Positions 10,593-21,231 of a stretch of 34,411 nt of DNA are shown here, piece after piece. The DNA comes from Asparagopsis taxiformis. Lineage: Eukaryota; Rhodophyta; Florideophyceae; Bonnemaisoniales; Bonnemaisoniaceae. Position 1 is the first letter of the stretch. Each line of letters begins with the position of its first letter. The notes under the pieces are model-generated. The model made no database searches and was not told the origin of the DNA. It was given only the letters and a program-made list of their open reading frames with translations. The position numbers were made by a program, and so were the translations under genes. The DNA lies in assembly GCA_030407315.1 (NCBI GenBank), contig JALQPE010002674.1:1-34411 (forward strand), written 5' to 3'.

Positions 10593-10838
10593 ATGCCGCC
10601 GAAAACCCAAACGGACCTAAGTGATGAATCCAGTGCCCCGAAGAGTGGCCAAGGTCAACCAATAACTGCCTCGGACCAGTCACCAAGCAAAGAAACCAGG
10701 AAAGCAAAAGGTTCTCCATTCAAAGGAATTGATAAACCACCCTCACCACCTCGAAAACCTATATTCATGCATAAACTCAAAACTTTTACCGATACTCAGA
10801 GGGATTTCGTCACATACATTCGCAGCCTCTATAAGTAA
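10593..10838 (+). CDS. Small Pro/Ser/Lys-rich protein, unrecognised
   Basis: ATG at 10593 opens an 81-residue clean frame, 143 bases after the zinc-finger stop codon on the same strand. Its first two thirds are low complexity (Ser, Pro, Lys, Gln), as in a disordered region. The end (FTDTQRDFVTYIRSLYK) is likely helical. A poly(A) signal lies 22 bases past the stop. It may be a second product of the same transcript (a dicistronic element mRNA) or an alternative exon. No known family is recognised. Confidence 0.4.
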   Translation: MPPKTQTDLSDESSAPKSGQGQPITASDQSPSKETRKAKGSPFKGIDKPPSPPRKPIFMHKLKTFTDTQRDFVTYIRSLYK

Positions 10839-10859
10839 CACAGTATACTAGCAGAAAAG

Positions 10860-10865
10860 AATAAA
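10860..10865 (+). terminator. Polyadenylation signal AATAAA
   Basis: AATAAA followed by an A run, shortly after the stop codon of the 81-residue ORF. It would end a transcript starting near 9610. Confidence 0.45.
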
Positions 10866-11517
10866 AAAATTAGAACAGAATTACCTAAGTTGTCAATCTG
10901 TGGCGCAGTTGTCAATAGTGACATGCACTGGCCATGTGTGAAACGTGGTCGAAGGCACAGTACGATCGTACATCGATTGGTGCATTGTTAGTATTGCCGA
11001 AACGCATGTATGAATCTGCCGTCTATTTTCTATTTTCCAGATCAATTTTGACGATTGTCTTTCCAAGGTACTGCTCATAGTGTATGAGGTGTACACAGTG
11101 TGCTGGAAGAACCATCTATCATATTTGTGTTTCTGCATCGTGCGAATGCAGCGCTATCTGAGAAAGCAATTATCAATTCCCCGCAACGTAAATCATCGTG
11201 TGCACGCAGCGACCTACGAGAAATGCTCATGGACGTCGAAACCGTAACGTTCGGCACCTCCTTATTCACCAATATCGACGACATGCTCATGGTTGCGAAA
11301 GGCTATCTCATTCAACGCGCTCTGAAGGAGCTACAGCAACTGCATCGGAAGTCCTAAAATTCGCACATGCTGTACACGATAATTCTGGTGCGTCTCCTGC
11401 AACCCACGAAGCCCTTCAAGAATTGTATGCATAATCACGCAAAAAAGCAGATGAACAATCGTTTCGTATGCGTGTACGTCCGTTTGAGAAGCGGCGTCGG
11501 CGAGTCGGGGCCGCTCT
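10866..11517. other. Gap without supported gene
   Basis: A plus-strand frame at 11100-11357 has no ATG near its start and carries a plausible helical end (DMLMVAKGYLIQRALKELQQL), so it could be an internal exon, but I cannot support it. Nothing else stands out. Confidence 0.3.
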
Positions 11518-11999
11518 TTAGAATTGTCGTCCCATGGATGCGCGTCGCACGTATTCTGGCCGAACATACCACCAATATGACTGGTGAGCTCGGTAGCGGC
11601 GATTCGTTTCTTCTAGCAACCAATTCGCGCTGAGTTTCGCGAAGTCTTTCGCAAGGAGGTGCGCAAATCTCGGCCCAAATTGTGCATCGTTGGCGGCGAT
11701 TGGCAGACCAAACATGTAAACATCGAGATAATATTCTTGCTGCCTTTTCATTTGCGCATACGCTCGACATGGGTTTTGGTCCTGTTTTGATTCAATTTGT
11801 TCACATCGTCTCTCTGTGTACCCTTCGCGACAATCGAATAATTTGAACTCTGTACGAACCGTTGTTTCTCTGGAACATGCTGAGAATAAATCCCGTAATC
11901 CACGCATGGTGTCCGATTTTCCACACAACAAACAAAATCTGAAACGGTGCGTCCGTTTCATGCAGAAATCTCCCCCATTGCACACCCGTCCGTTCATCT
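11518..11999 (-). CDS. Cys-rich open frame, unrecognised
   Basis: The first ATG is at 11997-11999. The 159-residue frame starts with a Cys cluster (CNGGDFC, FCLLCGK, then spaced single Cys) that might bind zinc, followed by a charged middle and an aromatic/Arg-rich end. It lies downstream of the heparinase-like gene on the same strand. Composition is gene-like, but there is no family match and an overlapping minus-strand frame at 11801-12148 competes. It may be part of a longer broken gene. Confidence 0.25.
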
Positions 12000-12003
12000 C
12001 CAA

Positions 12004-12372
12004 CCGCGATCGAAATCGTTGAAGTTATCTGCAAAGATTCCATGGGCGACGTAGCAACTGGCAATGAAGAAGGCGATGCAAGCGCTGTGACTACATCTGT
12101 CGTGTCTGTGGTGCCATCTGCATCGCCGCTTGTGTATCGTCGAAACAACTATTGAACAAGTCGCTCCGTTACGACGCCTATCGCGTGGATGGCGTGAAAT
12201 TGAAGGGGACTTGGCGTGCGTACGATGTCCCGTGCATAAACTGTGCACGATCCGTCGTGGATCGTCCGAGACAAATTTGTTGTCGTCTGTCAAATTCGAG
12301 TCGGAGCGGTTCTAATGGCGGGGTCGTTGGTGTCGGTATTTTTAACGTTGAAGTTTGCGTTGGAAAAGCTTA
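12004..12372. other. Gap between two minus-strand ORFs
   Basis: Only short overlapping frames on both strands. No motif recognised. Confidence 0.3.
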
Positions 12373-13648
12373 TTAATTCATAACCGGCAAAGTTGTCGTC
12401 GAAGATGATGATGGATGCATTGTAGTCGTTGTTGTTGATGGAGCCGGTGTTGGCATTCTACCATGTGTTACAGAATGATTCTCTGGGTCGAGGTGCAGAA
12501 TTTGTTTACCATCTGCTGTTGAAATTTTCACACTACCGTCGTCGAGACGTTGCAAGTCAAAGTCACCGGATGTAGATACATCTGGATAAAAGACTATCCA
12601 AATTTCCTCTGATTGTTCTCGGGTACTCTTGATGAAAATTCCTGAATGTTCGTCACTATCACCAAACGTTTCCAGTCGATATGAAACATCTTCACCAATC
12701 GTTAAAACATTCACATCAATCCGTCCAGTTTCCTCTACATTCAACGTTATCAAGCATTGATTCCCACTGCAAATTCCATCCTCAACATTTAAGTCTTCGT
12801 TAAGTATAAAGTACGATTCAAACGTGTGTGAACCTTCACCAGCGTCGACACTGTCCACAATGAACCCATAGCCGACGTCATTGGATCGAACAAGGGCCAT
12901 GGATCGCACAATGTGCTCAAGAGCTTGCGTGCGATACGCTCGATACACAACAAATTATACTGACTCTTCTGTTGCACTTCCGTTTGCCAATGCACTGTGT
13001 TGCTTATCCGAGTGGCCGATTGATGACTTCCCGAAGACCATTGCACATTGTATGCATACGGAAGATCTGCCGAAGCAAGTAAAATGTCTCCGAAATCTTG
13101 CACCTTGATCATTTTGACGGATCGTGCTTTCAAAACTTGAGCCAGTCCATCTAGGTTAAAAACCTGTGTCTTCTCAAGTCTAAATTTCGCGCCCATGGAA
13201 ATTCAACAGCCCATGTATATAGCTGCGCTGAAAACGTAAAAACGCCTCGATCAGCGTTGTCATGTCCGGCAAGAAATCCATCTGGTCTGTCATCGAAATG
13301 CATGTAGGTCGTCAGCTCGGACAAACTTGATCGCGCGACAAGAAATCCTCTTCTCGTGGAATAGTATGAAAGTTTGAAATGAGGCCGAAGAGCTTCAGGT
13401 AGACTCTGCGGAGACTCGGCTTCTGATGAGTGTTCGCCCCCTAGAAACGTTATCTGAAGTATGGATTGCGCCCATGTGACGCGATAAGGAGAGTTGTGAA
13501 CAATGTTTCCGTAGCGAAGTCGCCAGAACATACCCGGAAGTTCTCCGTTTGGATACAAATATCGGAATAGAGCGGCATGAGCGTTGTAGAAATTCCCGCC
13601 GCCATTCGCATGGCCGATTAGATTTCCGCAGTGCCATGGATCTGTCAT
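12373..13648 (-). pseudogene. Heparinase II/III-like polysaccharide lyase remnant
   Basis: Three overlapping minus-strand frames together resemble the C-terminal beta-sandwich part of heparinase II/III-type lyases, which cleave uronic-acid polysaccharides by beta-elimination. The first (13648-13151) has GHANGGGNF near its start and the family hallmark of a conserved strand pair, YMHFDDRP...GHDNADRGVFTFSA, where the H and D match the metal/active-site block. The third (12948-12373) has RSMALVRSNDVGYGFIVD, matching the family's later R..lvRG..PYvlv.DD region. A Thr/Ser linker (PAPSTTTTTMHPSSSSTTT) ends the protein, typical of secreted proteins. Frame changes fall near 13185 and 12940. The 5' end looks like an internal exon: CTAAC branch word and TTCAATGACAG acceptor near 13642-13665. 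The N-terminal alpha-barrel exons are not in the sequence upstream that I could read. Confidence 0.6.
13135..13187 (-). promoter_or_regulatory. Slippery heptamer plus nested stems at a frame junction
   Basis: On the minus strand AAATTTA (13187-13181) sits with zero-frame codons AAT TTA, the X-XXY-YYZ phasing of -1 frameshift sites. Here the heparinase-like frame must pass into the -1 frame. Downstream, ACTTGAG (13179-13173) pairs with CTCAAGT (13141-13135), enclosing AGGTT-TTT-AACCT (13165-13153). The spacer to the first stem is only one base, shorter than usual. Confidence 0.25.
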
Positions 13649-13928
13649 TGAAGAGACGAAGTTAGGTAACAGAACCCTGGGGGATTACGTGACTGATGAG
13701 ATCAATTTATCAATCCGAACAGCTCCACTGCTATTACAAAGATTAGTCCGATAAAAGTATGAGATTATTTCTCTTCCTACATCTATTTTGATATAGAAAC
13801 TGAAATCCTTCGCTTCTGGAACGGCTCAGAGAACATCACACATGAGAGCTACTTGGGTCAATATGTAAAGCTAAACTGAGAGCTTATGATACGAGGAGGA
13901 GAAATTTTTCGGAATGTAGAATTCCAAT

Positions 13929-15511
13929 CTATGAGCTCAGATCGAAACATTCCTTGGAACAGGCCCACTGCTCACATCGGTCTCTGAGACCAAGAACACG
14001 TCTGCCATATTCACATGGTGTATGAATATGTTTCTTGCAGAAATCGAACCTGTGGCTTGTCATTGCTACCTCTCCGACTGGCATCAGAGATAGGACATCA
14101 CATCGGTTACCGAGAATGCAGTTTGTTCTGCTACAGTTTGAGCTGCTGAGTTCTGCAAAACTGCTTTCATTTTGATTGGTACATGGTTGTGGCGGGCCAC
14201 TTTGTTGTACATTCTTTGTCGACATAATTCGCTTCACCAATTTGTTCCTTGCATTCTCCTGTTTAGTATTGTCTTTTTTCAGCCTCTTGCTTTGTCGAAC
14301 GGTCTTATTTCTGTGCTCATGAGAAATATTGCTCCTCTTGGTTGCCTTAGCAGAGTCAACGTCTACATGACTGCCTGGAGATTCTTGGTTAGGTGACTCA
14401 ACAGGAATTCTGATATCCTCGTGAGGGTCATTTACCTCCCTCTCTTGCTGACTATTTTGAGAATGTGGTCATGCAGCACCTTCGGGATCATTTTCTGGAG
14501 TTTGATCGCTGTGCATAGTGTCCGAGGGTTCAATACCCTTCAGATTCTCTTCATCAACATTCGATTTCGAGCGTAGTTCCAGTTCTGGTGCTTGTTCAAG
14601 CACAGTTGTTAGCCTGCTCCTCTTCGCTAAAACATTTGAAGCAATTTTGGAGAGTCGTTCTTTCGCCAAGTTCATGCAAATGTGGTCTTTCTCAATTACG
14701 ATAGCTTCCCGATATGTATGTATACAGGCTATCGCTGTCGTCAATGTTCCTGCGAATGGATCACATACAAGCCCTCCTGGTGGGCAAAATGAAGTGAGCA
14801 GTTCCTGAATTAGATCAACATTCTTTTCCTCCACCCTAACTATTCTCCTTGAACGGCCTTGCTGCAACTTCGCCGATGGAACAGGAACATTGTCTATGAT
14901 ATTGAACTTGCGACTGTGTGAACATTGAATCAACTGGTATGGGCATTCAAAGTCAATTGAACGAGATGAAGTTCTACCCTTTCCAGGTGCATATGCCAGT
15001 AAAACATAATCGACTGCATTCTGTGGCATCTTCAGTCTTCCATTTCTTCTTAACGTCTTAATGTCTTTTGCAACGACAATTGGGTAGTTCAAAACTGGAA
15101 TCCATTGCTAGAGAAGGACGCCGACCATCTTGGAAAAGTCTGCCAGCTTGTAAACATAACTACTGATCCCTCTGGAGCGAGAACCCTCCTGGCGAATTGC
15201 GAAAAATCATTGATTTCTTTGTCATCAAGAAAGTCATCGTAGTTACTGCCAGCACCAGAAGCTGAAACTGATTGCAAAGAGTATGGAGGATCAGTTAGAA
15301 TTGTAGATACATTCCCCTTCATTCTCTCGTACAGCGCACAATTCTTTTCGAACTTTTGCCACTCCATCGCGTAACAGTGTATCCCAGCTTCTTCCAGTAT
15401 GAAGTCCAATTTTTTATCTCCGTCAAGAGATACAGAATCTTGTTCCTCTGCACTACTGAGTTTGAGATCAAAAAATGTAGTAAATTTACTGCCTGAGGCA
15501 GTAAAAATCAC
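13929..15511 (-). pseudogene. Beta-class DNA methyltransferase with Cys-rich C-terminal domain
   Basis: The frame 15511-15089 carries ILTDPPYSL, with DPPY at 15281-15292 (motif IV, catalytic). The next, 15092-14469, carries CDPFAGTLTTAIA (14745-14762 for DPFAGT; motif I, S-adenosylmethionine binding). The order IV, target-recognition region, I is that of beta-class amino-methyltransferases. DPPY suggests N6-adenine more than N4-cytosine; it is not the DPPW of MT-A70 enzymes. The two frames join by a one-base slip at TTTTGA (15087-15092). A TGA (14469-14471) then stops the frame. The same frame stays open beyond it to 13929: an acidic/basic linker with KRLKKD and a Cys/His-rich end (CSRTNC, CEYGRR, CEQWACSKEC), probably zinc-binding. 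The 5' end runs into the ACTGCC/GGCAGT array, so the N terminus is missing. Confidence 0.75.
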
Positions 15512-15870
15512 TGCCTGAACAATGTAGTGCCTGAGGCAGTAAAATTACTATTTTAATTTTTTCAGTTCTAGTGCCGCAGGCAGTAAAATACAAAATTTCC
15601 TGGCAGTACGGTATGTAGCAGAATTCAGTACTGTACGATAGCAAATTCTAGTAATTTTTGCTGGTACCACAGGGCAGTAGTGCAATGCAGTGATTTTTGA
15701 TGATTTCTGCAATGGAATGTACTGCCGTACAGTACAGCCCTGGCAAATGACCTGGCATTAGAATCAGGCAGTAAAATATACTGGCTCCGGCAGTGAATTG
15801 TACTGCCTGCAAGTACTGCCTTGATAGTAATTGGTGTTTGGTAATATCTGAGACTCAACATTGAAATAGT
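15483..15870. repeat. Left array of ACTGCC/GGCAGT palindromic words
   Basis: The word GGCAGTA and its complement TACTGCC recur every 10-40 bases, often as palindromes such as TTACTGCCTGAGGCAGTAA (about 15486-15504). It begins inside the 5' end of the methyltransferase frame. The matching word near the far end of the right array (about 29906) has CTCAGG in place of CTGAGG at its centre, so the two arrays lie in opposite orientation. Confidence 0.85.
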
Positions 15871-16145
15871 TGTACAGGATAGGGTCATTGTGAAATGTGT
15901 TTGCATATGAGTTCAAGTAGATAAGAGAGGAAACTATTCTGAAGCTACTAGTAGTGAGAAGTATAGAGGATGCGTGGTCACATGGAGATGACCGTTACAG
16001 AAAAGGTAGGAGAAAATCGGTCGTTTTCCGAGGATATGAGTAGAGTAGTTAGCATTATTTGTTACTATTGCTAGCATTCTCGTTGCAGAAAAAGCACTTG
16101 GAGTGACACTTTGTGATTGGAACGGGAGGCGAAGTTCGACGGAAG

Positions 16146-17669
16146 ATGGAATCTCAGCGTCGTGAGGAAAATCCAAATGACTGCCTAGCAGGGATTATTC
16201 GAGAGGGATTCAGGACAGTGACTGGGGAAGTTCGTCGTATTGGGGAGAGGATGGATGAAATCGACGATGATCGAACTTCCCATCGCCAGCAAATCGAAAA
16301 GCTGATGAGTCGCGCCGAATTTATAGTAACGGAACTGCAGGGTGTGAAAGACATCTGTGATGGTTTATTACAGCAGAGTCAGGGCAATTCGAAGAAGGGG
16401 ATGACTGACAAGGAGAGGGACCGGTTGCGCATCTCGCAGTCAGCAGAACTATCGTTTTCTTACAATTTTCTGTGTGCAGTATTTGGAACTGTGGTACCTT
16501 TGCTGGTCGACAAGATTGATGCTGGGGCGACAATTTACACCAACCAAGGAATCTACGACCTCCGCGGGTGCCGGTTGCTCTCTGCAATGATGTTTGCGAA
16601 GCAGAGCAATGACAAGAGAGATGTGTTCCAATCCAGCACCGGGAAGAACAACATCGAGCTTCGTTTCCAAGTGGTGATGTCTCTCCTGAGGAATATTCAG
16701 AAGGAAAAGTCGGGTACAGGCCGTACAATGGAAGGCTCGAGCTCTGGACGCGATTCGAATGCGTTCAACATCTGGAAGGAGAACAAGTACATTCCGGACA
16801 AAATAATCGAAGAAGTTGTGTATGGTGCTACTGGCGATGGCCGAAACCAGCCTGCTGGAAGCATTGACGGAGGGGCTAGGAAGCGGAGGAAAACAGATGG
16901 AAATGGTGGACAATTGAGCAAGCGTGAAATATCTTTGGCTGTTTCAAAAGTTGCGCAGACAAAGGTGCTCGGTTTCCTGAACAAGTCTAGAGAGCAGGTG
17001 CGCAATCGATTCCTTGTCGAACTGGGGTTCGCTCTAATGTTGGAAAAGGACGCCTCTATCACTTTCGAGTTTCCAACTCACGATATCATTCGAGATATGG
17101 ACGTTATCCCCGATACCCGTGTGACCAACGGAAATCTAAGGCTTGAGGAACGGAAAGTTGTGGATGACAAGAATTCCGAGATCTTGAAACAATTCATCAC
17201 TGAGCGGAAAGAGATGGTTGTCATCATTCAGTACGAAGTCGAGATATCGGGATGTATGGCCAAAAGGATGATCCGAAGGAGAATCAATATCCTAGAGGTA
17301 TCCCTGAACACTGCAATTGCATTCCTTCAATGTACGAGTAGAATGGTTTTCCTGCGACGTTCCTGCAATTCACTCAGATTTGTCTATGCAATCGCTTCCG
17401 GGATTCTAGGAATTTTCAAGGTACAATCAGGTAATACCTTCGAAGGAAGTGTACAGGACGAGCTCAAACAATTAGGAAAGGCGATGTTGCCGAGTGAGCG
17501 AATCTGCAAGAAGCATCTCTGCGAAGAAGTACTGACAATTACTAACGAGAAATTTGATGAACTACATTTCAACCAGAGGAGTACAGCTTTTGAGGAGGAT
17601 AGTGCACATGGAGATGAAGATGATGGGAATGAAAGCTACGTTGAAGTTTTCCTTGATGAGGAGGATTGA
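16146..17669 (+). CDS. Intact 507-residue orphan protein with coiled coil and NLS
   Basis: The ATG at 16146 is the first in a frame that stays open for 507 codons, the longest clean frame here. Residues 1-90 are highly charged with heptad-like spacing (likely coiled coil). A middle domain near residues 100-190 has mixed hydrophobic segments (FGTVVPLLVDKI, LRGCRLLSAMMF). A Lys/Arg cluster ARKRRK, about residue 250, is a probable nuclear localisation signal. The second half is helical, and the C terminus is strongly acidic (EDSAHGDEDDGNE). I see no transposase, helicase or zinc-finger signature. It begins about 280 bases inside the left array, so it is the best candidate for a protein belonging to the segment bounded by the arrays. 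Its intactness contrasts with its neighbours. Confidence 0.7.
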   Translation: MESQRREENPNDCLAGIIREGFRTVTGEVRRIGERMDEIDDDRTSHRQQIEKLMSRAEFIVTELQGVKDICDGLLQQSQGNSKKGMTDKERDRLRISQSAELSFSYNFLCAVFGTVVPLLVDKIDAGATIYTNQGIYDLRGCRLLSAMMFAKQSNDKRDVFQSSTGKNNIELRFQVVMSLLRNIQKEKSGTGRTMEGSSSGRDSNAFNIWKENKYIPDKIIEEVVYGATGDGRNQPAGSIDGGARKRRKTDGNGGQLSKREISLAVSKVAQTKVLGFLNKSREQVRNRFLVELGFALMLEKDASITFEFPTHDIIRDMDVIPDTRVTNGNLRLEERKVVDDKNSEILKQFITERKEMVVIIQYEVEISGCMAKRMIRRRINILEVSLNTAIAFLQCTSRMVFLRRSCNSLRFVYAIASGILGIFKVQSGNTFEGSVQDELKQLGKAMLPSERICKKHLCEEVLTITNEKFDELHFNQRSTAFEEDSAHGDEDDGNESYVEVFLDEED

Positions 17670-19295
17670 TTATGGAAGCGGATAAGTAAAGTTTCATAAC
17701 CTCTGAAGTAAAATAATTACGACGAGGCAGACTGAGGAGAAATAGAAACCTTTCGATATGAACCTGTCTAGGGCATGAGGGGAAGAATTGCTACGTAAAT
17801 ACCTGGTGTACTGGAAACAAAAGCTATCGTTCTTATTTTTCCGCTCACACTGCGACTAGAAAGCGTCATATCTACGACGGTTAAGAGTTTTACCCTGTCA
17901 TTGAGCACGCCTGTAATAGCTTCGGGGCCTGTGCAATCCTATCCAATGCCGTAGCTCCACCTGGCAGATTAGTGTGGAAAATAATACCGGGTATTATTTT
18001 GAGGAATATTTTGCCAAGTGGAGGTCAATCATTGGTACAGAATGTAGACACGCCCTGGTGGAAGAAACAGGCAAGAAAGATATGAATGATGCATTGATCG
18101 ATACCATCGACTTAGTCGAGGTAGACTAATTCTGAACTGTCGTGTAGACCCATCTAGAAAAGATAGACAAACGTTCTACTGGGAGGCGAAATCGTGTACG
18201 GTAGGACGAGGTGCATCTACAGGAGAACTATTCTGTCCAACAATAGCATCATTCCCAATTCTGTCTAGCTCGCTGCAGATGGTATGTCCGCTGAAGATGC
18301 TGGCAGGGAGGTTCAAGTATGCGGTTCCTAAAAGATGTTCCTGGGAACTAGCTCGAGAGTTCCATATGGGAGAGGGCCCTGAACAGGTTTCCATGTGAAT
18401 GAGAACGAGTCCGAATACTTTAAATTGGTTTTGTCCGGCAGCTGAGAGTTCTCCTGCAGTTCTCTACTTTGAGGGACGCAAGTGTCCAGGAGTAAGAATA
18501 TCTGTGGTTGATACAGTCTTACTCTTCAGACTCTCGAATCAGAACGATAGTGTTACTCATTCCTCCAGATTTCCTGTATACAGAGGAGCCCACGAGAACA
18601 GCATTTGTAGATGAAACAGTCTCTTCATGAGCACCGTCTGTTAGAGTTCCCAAAATTATTATGACAGAGGACCCAGAATCGTGTCGTGTTTTCTTCCACT
18701 AGAAAATGGTATAGTTAGGGAATATAGAAATGGAAGGATCTTGAGTACTTTATAGGTCGTATTATTTTCCAAAGTGGATTGGTAGCTCTTTTCTCACCCA
18801 GTTGAAAGTCTATTCAGAGGATTGTAATGTCATTATGGGCACGCAATAGTCCATTACATATCGATCCATCCAGGATCAAAAGATATGTTGAGATTCGCAA
18901 AATCGACTGAAAGCTTGTCGACGACATCAACTAGAGTATTCCCGTCTACAGCTATTATGAAATCAACTCTAAAACTGGTCGGTTCATTGAGGGCGAGATA
19001 GAGATAATGAATGGTGAACATCCTCCAGGAATTGTAATCATACCCATAGCAAATGATGGGCTCCCGGAGGACTATACTGTTCCTATTATTGAGTTGGAGG
19101 TCGACAAGTCTCCAACTACAAATGCATCTTTCCTTCTGGATACTGTAAAAGTTTCGATCCCAGATGAAATGGAATGGTATCCATGCAGGAAAACATAATG
19201 CTCTCTTCGAAAATGCATCTTACTTGAAGATGAACAGGATACTACTGCCAATGACCGTCATGCATCCAAGCTTAATAATTTCGACTTTTCTCAAA
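17670..19295. other. Gap, no supported gene
   Basis: Open frames of 60-75 codons at 18399-18614 (+), 19007-19198 (+) and 18176-18394 (-) have fairly normal composition but no recognised motif and no continuity between them. They may be remains of further exons. An isolated palindrome of the hairpin-repeat family lies at 17978-18000. Confidence 0.35.
17978..18000. repeat. Solo palindrome of the hairpin-repeat family
   Basis: AAAATAATACC-G-GGTATTATTTT, a 23-base palindrome with one central base. The same core, AATAATACCSGGTATTATT, separates the units of the arrays at 19.3, 23.8 and 26.4 kb. Confidence 0.8.
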
Positions 19296-19620
19296 TACTA
19301 GACTGCACCTGAAAAAGGCTCCAACACAGCCATGGACTATACCCGGTATTATTTTGGGTACGCCAAGTACAGGTGCAGTACTGCTATTGGCTGCCGGTCG
19401 GCAGGCCGCCTGTAGCCAATGGCAGTGCTGCACCTGTCATTTGGTATGGTAAAATAATACCCGGTATTATTTTGGGTATGCCAAGTACAGGTGCAGTACT
19501 GCCATTGGCTGCCGGTCGGCAGGCCGCCTGTAGCCAATGGCAGTGCTGCACCTGGCATTTGGTATGGAAAAACTATACCCGGTATTATTTTGGGTATGCC
19601 ATGTACTCGTGGTACTGTGA
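19296..19620. repeat. Hairpin-repeat array A (~119-bp unit)
   Basis: The core ACCCGGTATTATTTTGGGTA recurs with its centre near 19341, 19460 and 19580. Between cores, each unit is itself an inverted repeat: CAGGTGCAGTACTGCCATTGG on one arm (partly shown) and its near complement ending TGCTGCACCTG on the other. The head, from TACTAGACTGCACCT to CACAGCCATGG (19296-19334), is shared with array B. Overlapping ORFs here are artefacts. Confidence 0.9.
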
Positions 19621-20818
19621 CGAGCATGACTGCTGCCAGATCCGTATGAATCGGCACGTGAGTCTGTGAGTTCCCGGTCGTGCGCTCGGGAGCGTGCTGA
19701 CTTGAATTGCATATCGGTTGAGTGAGTTTAGGGGGTGATTGTGATAAGATTGTGGAGGAAGGAAGGGAACACGAGCGCTGGACTAAGCTGCTGATGTTGA
19801 GCGCAAATTCTGGTTGATCATCAAGTGGATTCAACAATTCAAGCGCGTGCCAGTCAATTTTTTTTGGCGATATTCTCATGGTTCTTCTTCATTGCATGGA
19901 ATTTAGCACCAAAAATAAGCACAACTCCATCATTTCGAAATGCATCCACACCACGTCTCGTCTCGTCGCATCGCACCGTCCGACGCGCCGCAGCGCAGGC
20001 AGCGCGACACGTGCAATATTTATCATGCGAGTCAGCGACTCGCGTCAGGTGGCTCGAGCAACGGCAGCTATTCCTGGACGCTGGGGCGCGGCGGTCACGT
20101 GATACGGACGCACAGACTCTGCGGAGCAGTGCGGCGCGGCGCATCGAGCGGACGCCGGAGCGGGCGCACAGGGGGAGCGTGCACTCGGTTGCGACGCAAG
20201 AGGCACACGACATATGGATGTGATCTACACGCAGCAACGGGCGGCATGACGCAATCGACGTCTCTCGAGTCCCACATGTGGGACGACACGACTGTGCGGC
20301 AGCACGCCACGCGATGGCATGGCATACTGGGAAACGGTCCGGTCGGTACGCGCTTTCCGCGTCGATGATGTGCCGTGCGCGCGCGTGTGCGCAACATCCA
20401 ACGCTCCCATGGCGTCAGACTTGTGCGTATACCATTCGTCGCCCTGCAATGCAACGACGTGTCGTCTCACGACAAGTCGCGACATACCCCGGGGCAAGTG
20501 GCCACTTGTCGGCCAACCATCTTGTGTGAAATCAGCGCTTGCATCACGACGACACTCGCTCGCGGGTCCGCTCTCGATCCGTCGACGACAAGTATGCCCA
20601 ACATGGCCAGAGGCGATCTCTTGCACACGATTGCCGTCAACGGACAGAAACCGGACGCGTGAGCGAGCGACCCACGGATGAAGCGCATCTGATCCGAGCC
20701 GATCTGAGCCGAGCCTCGCACAACTCGCCGATGGCCATGCGTTGCATCCGATGCGTCGACGCATCGCGAGTGTTTTATACCCGCGAGATTGCGCACCAAT
20801 GACGTGACTCGACATCAT

Positions 20819-20841
20819 ATCGAGGCGATCATCGCCTCGAT
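20819..20841. repeat. Perfect 11-bp-arm hairpin
   Basis: ATCGAGGCGAT, one base, then ATCGCCTCGAT. It lies about 45 bases after a TTTTATA word (20773-20779). No gene can be tied to it. Confidence 0.7.
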
Positions 20842-21137
20842 CTCTCGATAGCTTGATTTGTACCCGCGCTAGCACGCGCGTGATTCTACGTCGTGATACG
20901 TTGCATTCCATCCACTTGCACGCACAATTCATCACTCGCGGGAGATGGACCGCGCGTCGGAAGGTGGATGCAATTGAGGAATACACCGTCTGAATCCATG
21001 CAGAGCGACCTCGCCCACTGTCCCGTCATACACGAGCACACACGCTGTAATCGCCCTCCGAGTAGCCCATCACCGTCCTACCGACCGGACTGAATTGACG
21101 AGCGTGCCGCGACATTTATACTCTGTTTTACATTATA

Positions 21138-21170
21138 ATGTGTGTGTGTTAACTATACACACACACACAC
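21138..21170. repeat. (TG)n/(AC)n microsatellite hairpin
   Basis: TGTGTGTGTT, a short AACTAT spacer, then ACACACACACAC. The two runs are complementary and can fold back. Confidence 0.85.
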
Positions 21171-21231
21171 GCTCTAGTTAGCCTCTTCCATCCCAGCCCA
21201 GCCGTCACAATAAGTAGCGCTCCACGACCGT

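Larger units (their letters stand above)
19621..21231. other. GC-rich gap, no supported gene
   Basis: From about 19940 to 20900 the sequence is CpG-rich with many CGTCG/GCGAC words. Several long frames are open at once on both strands (for example minus 20225-20986, plus 19940-20368), the usual effect of high GC. None has a motif. Confidence 0.4.

Noticed and set aside
11801..12148. Minus-strand 115-codon frame
   Set aside because: It overlaps the Cys-rich frame in another phase and has no recognised motif. Only one of the two can be real.
20225..20986. A 253-codon minus-strand open frame
   Set aside because: It lies in CpG-rich sequence where three or more frames on both strands are open together. 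No motif, odd composition.
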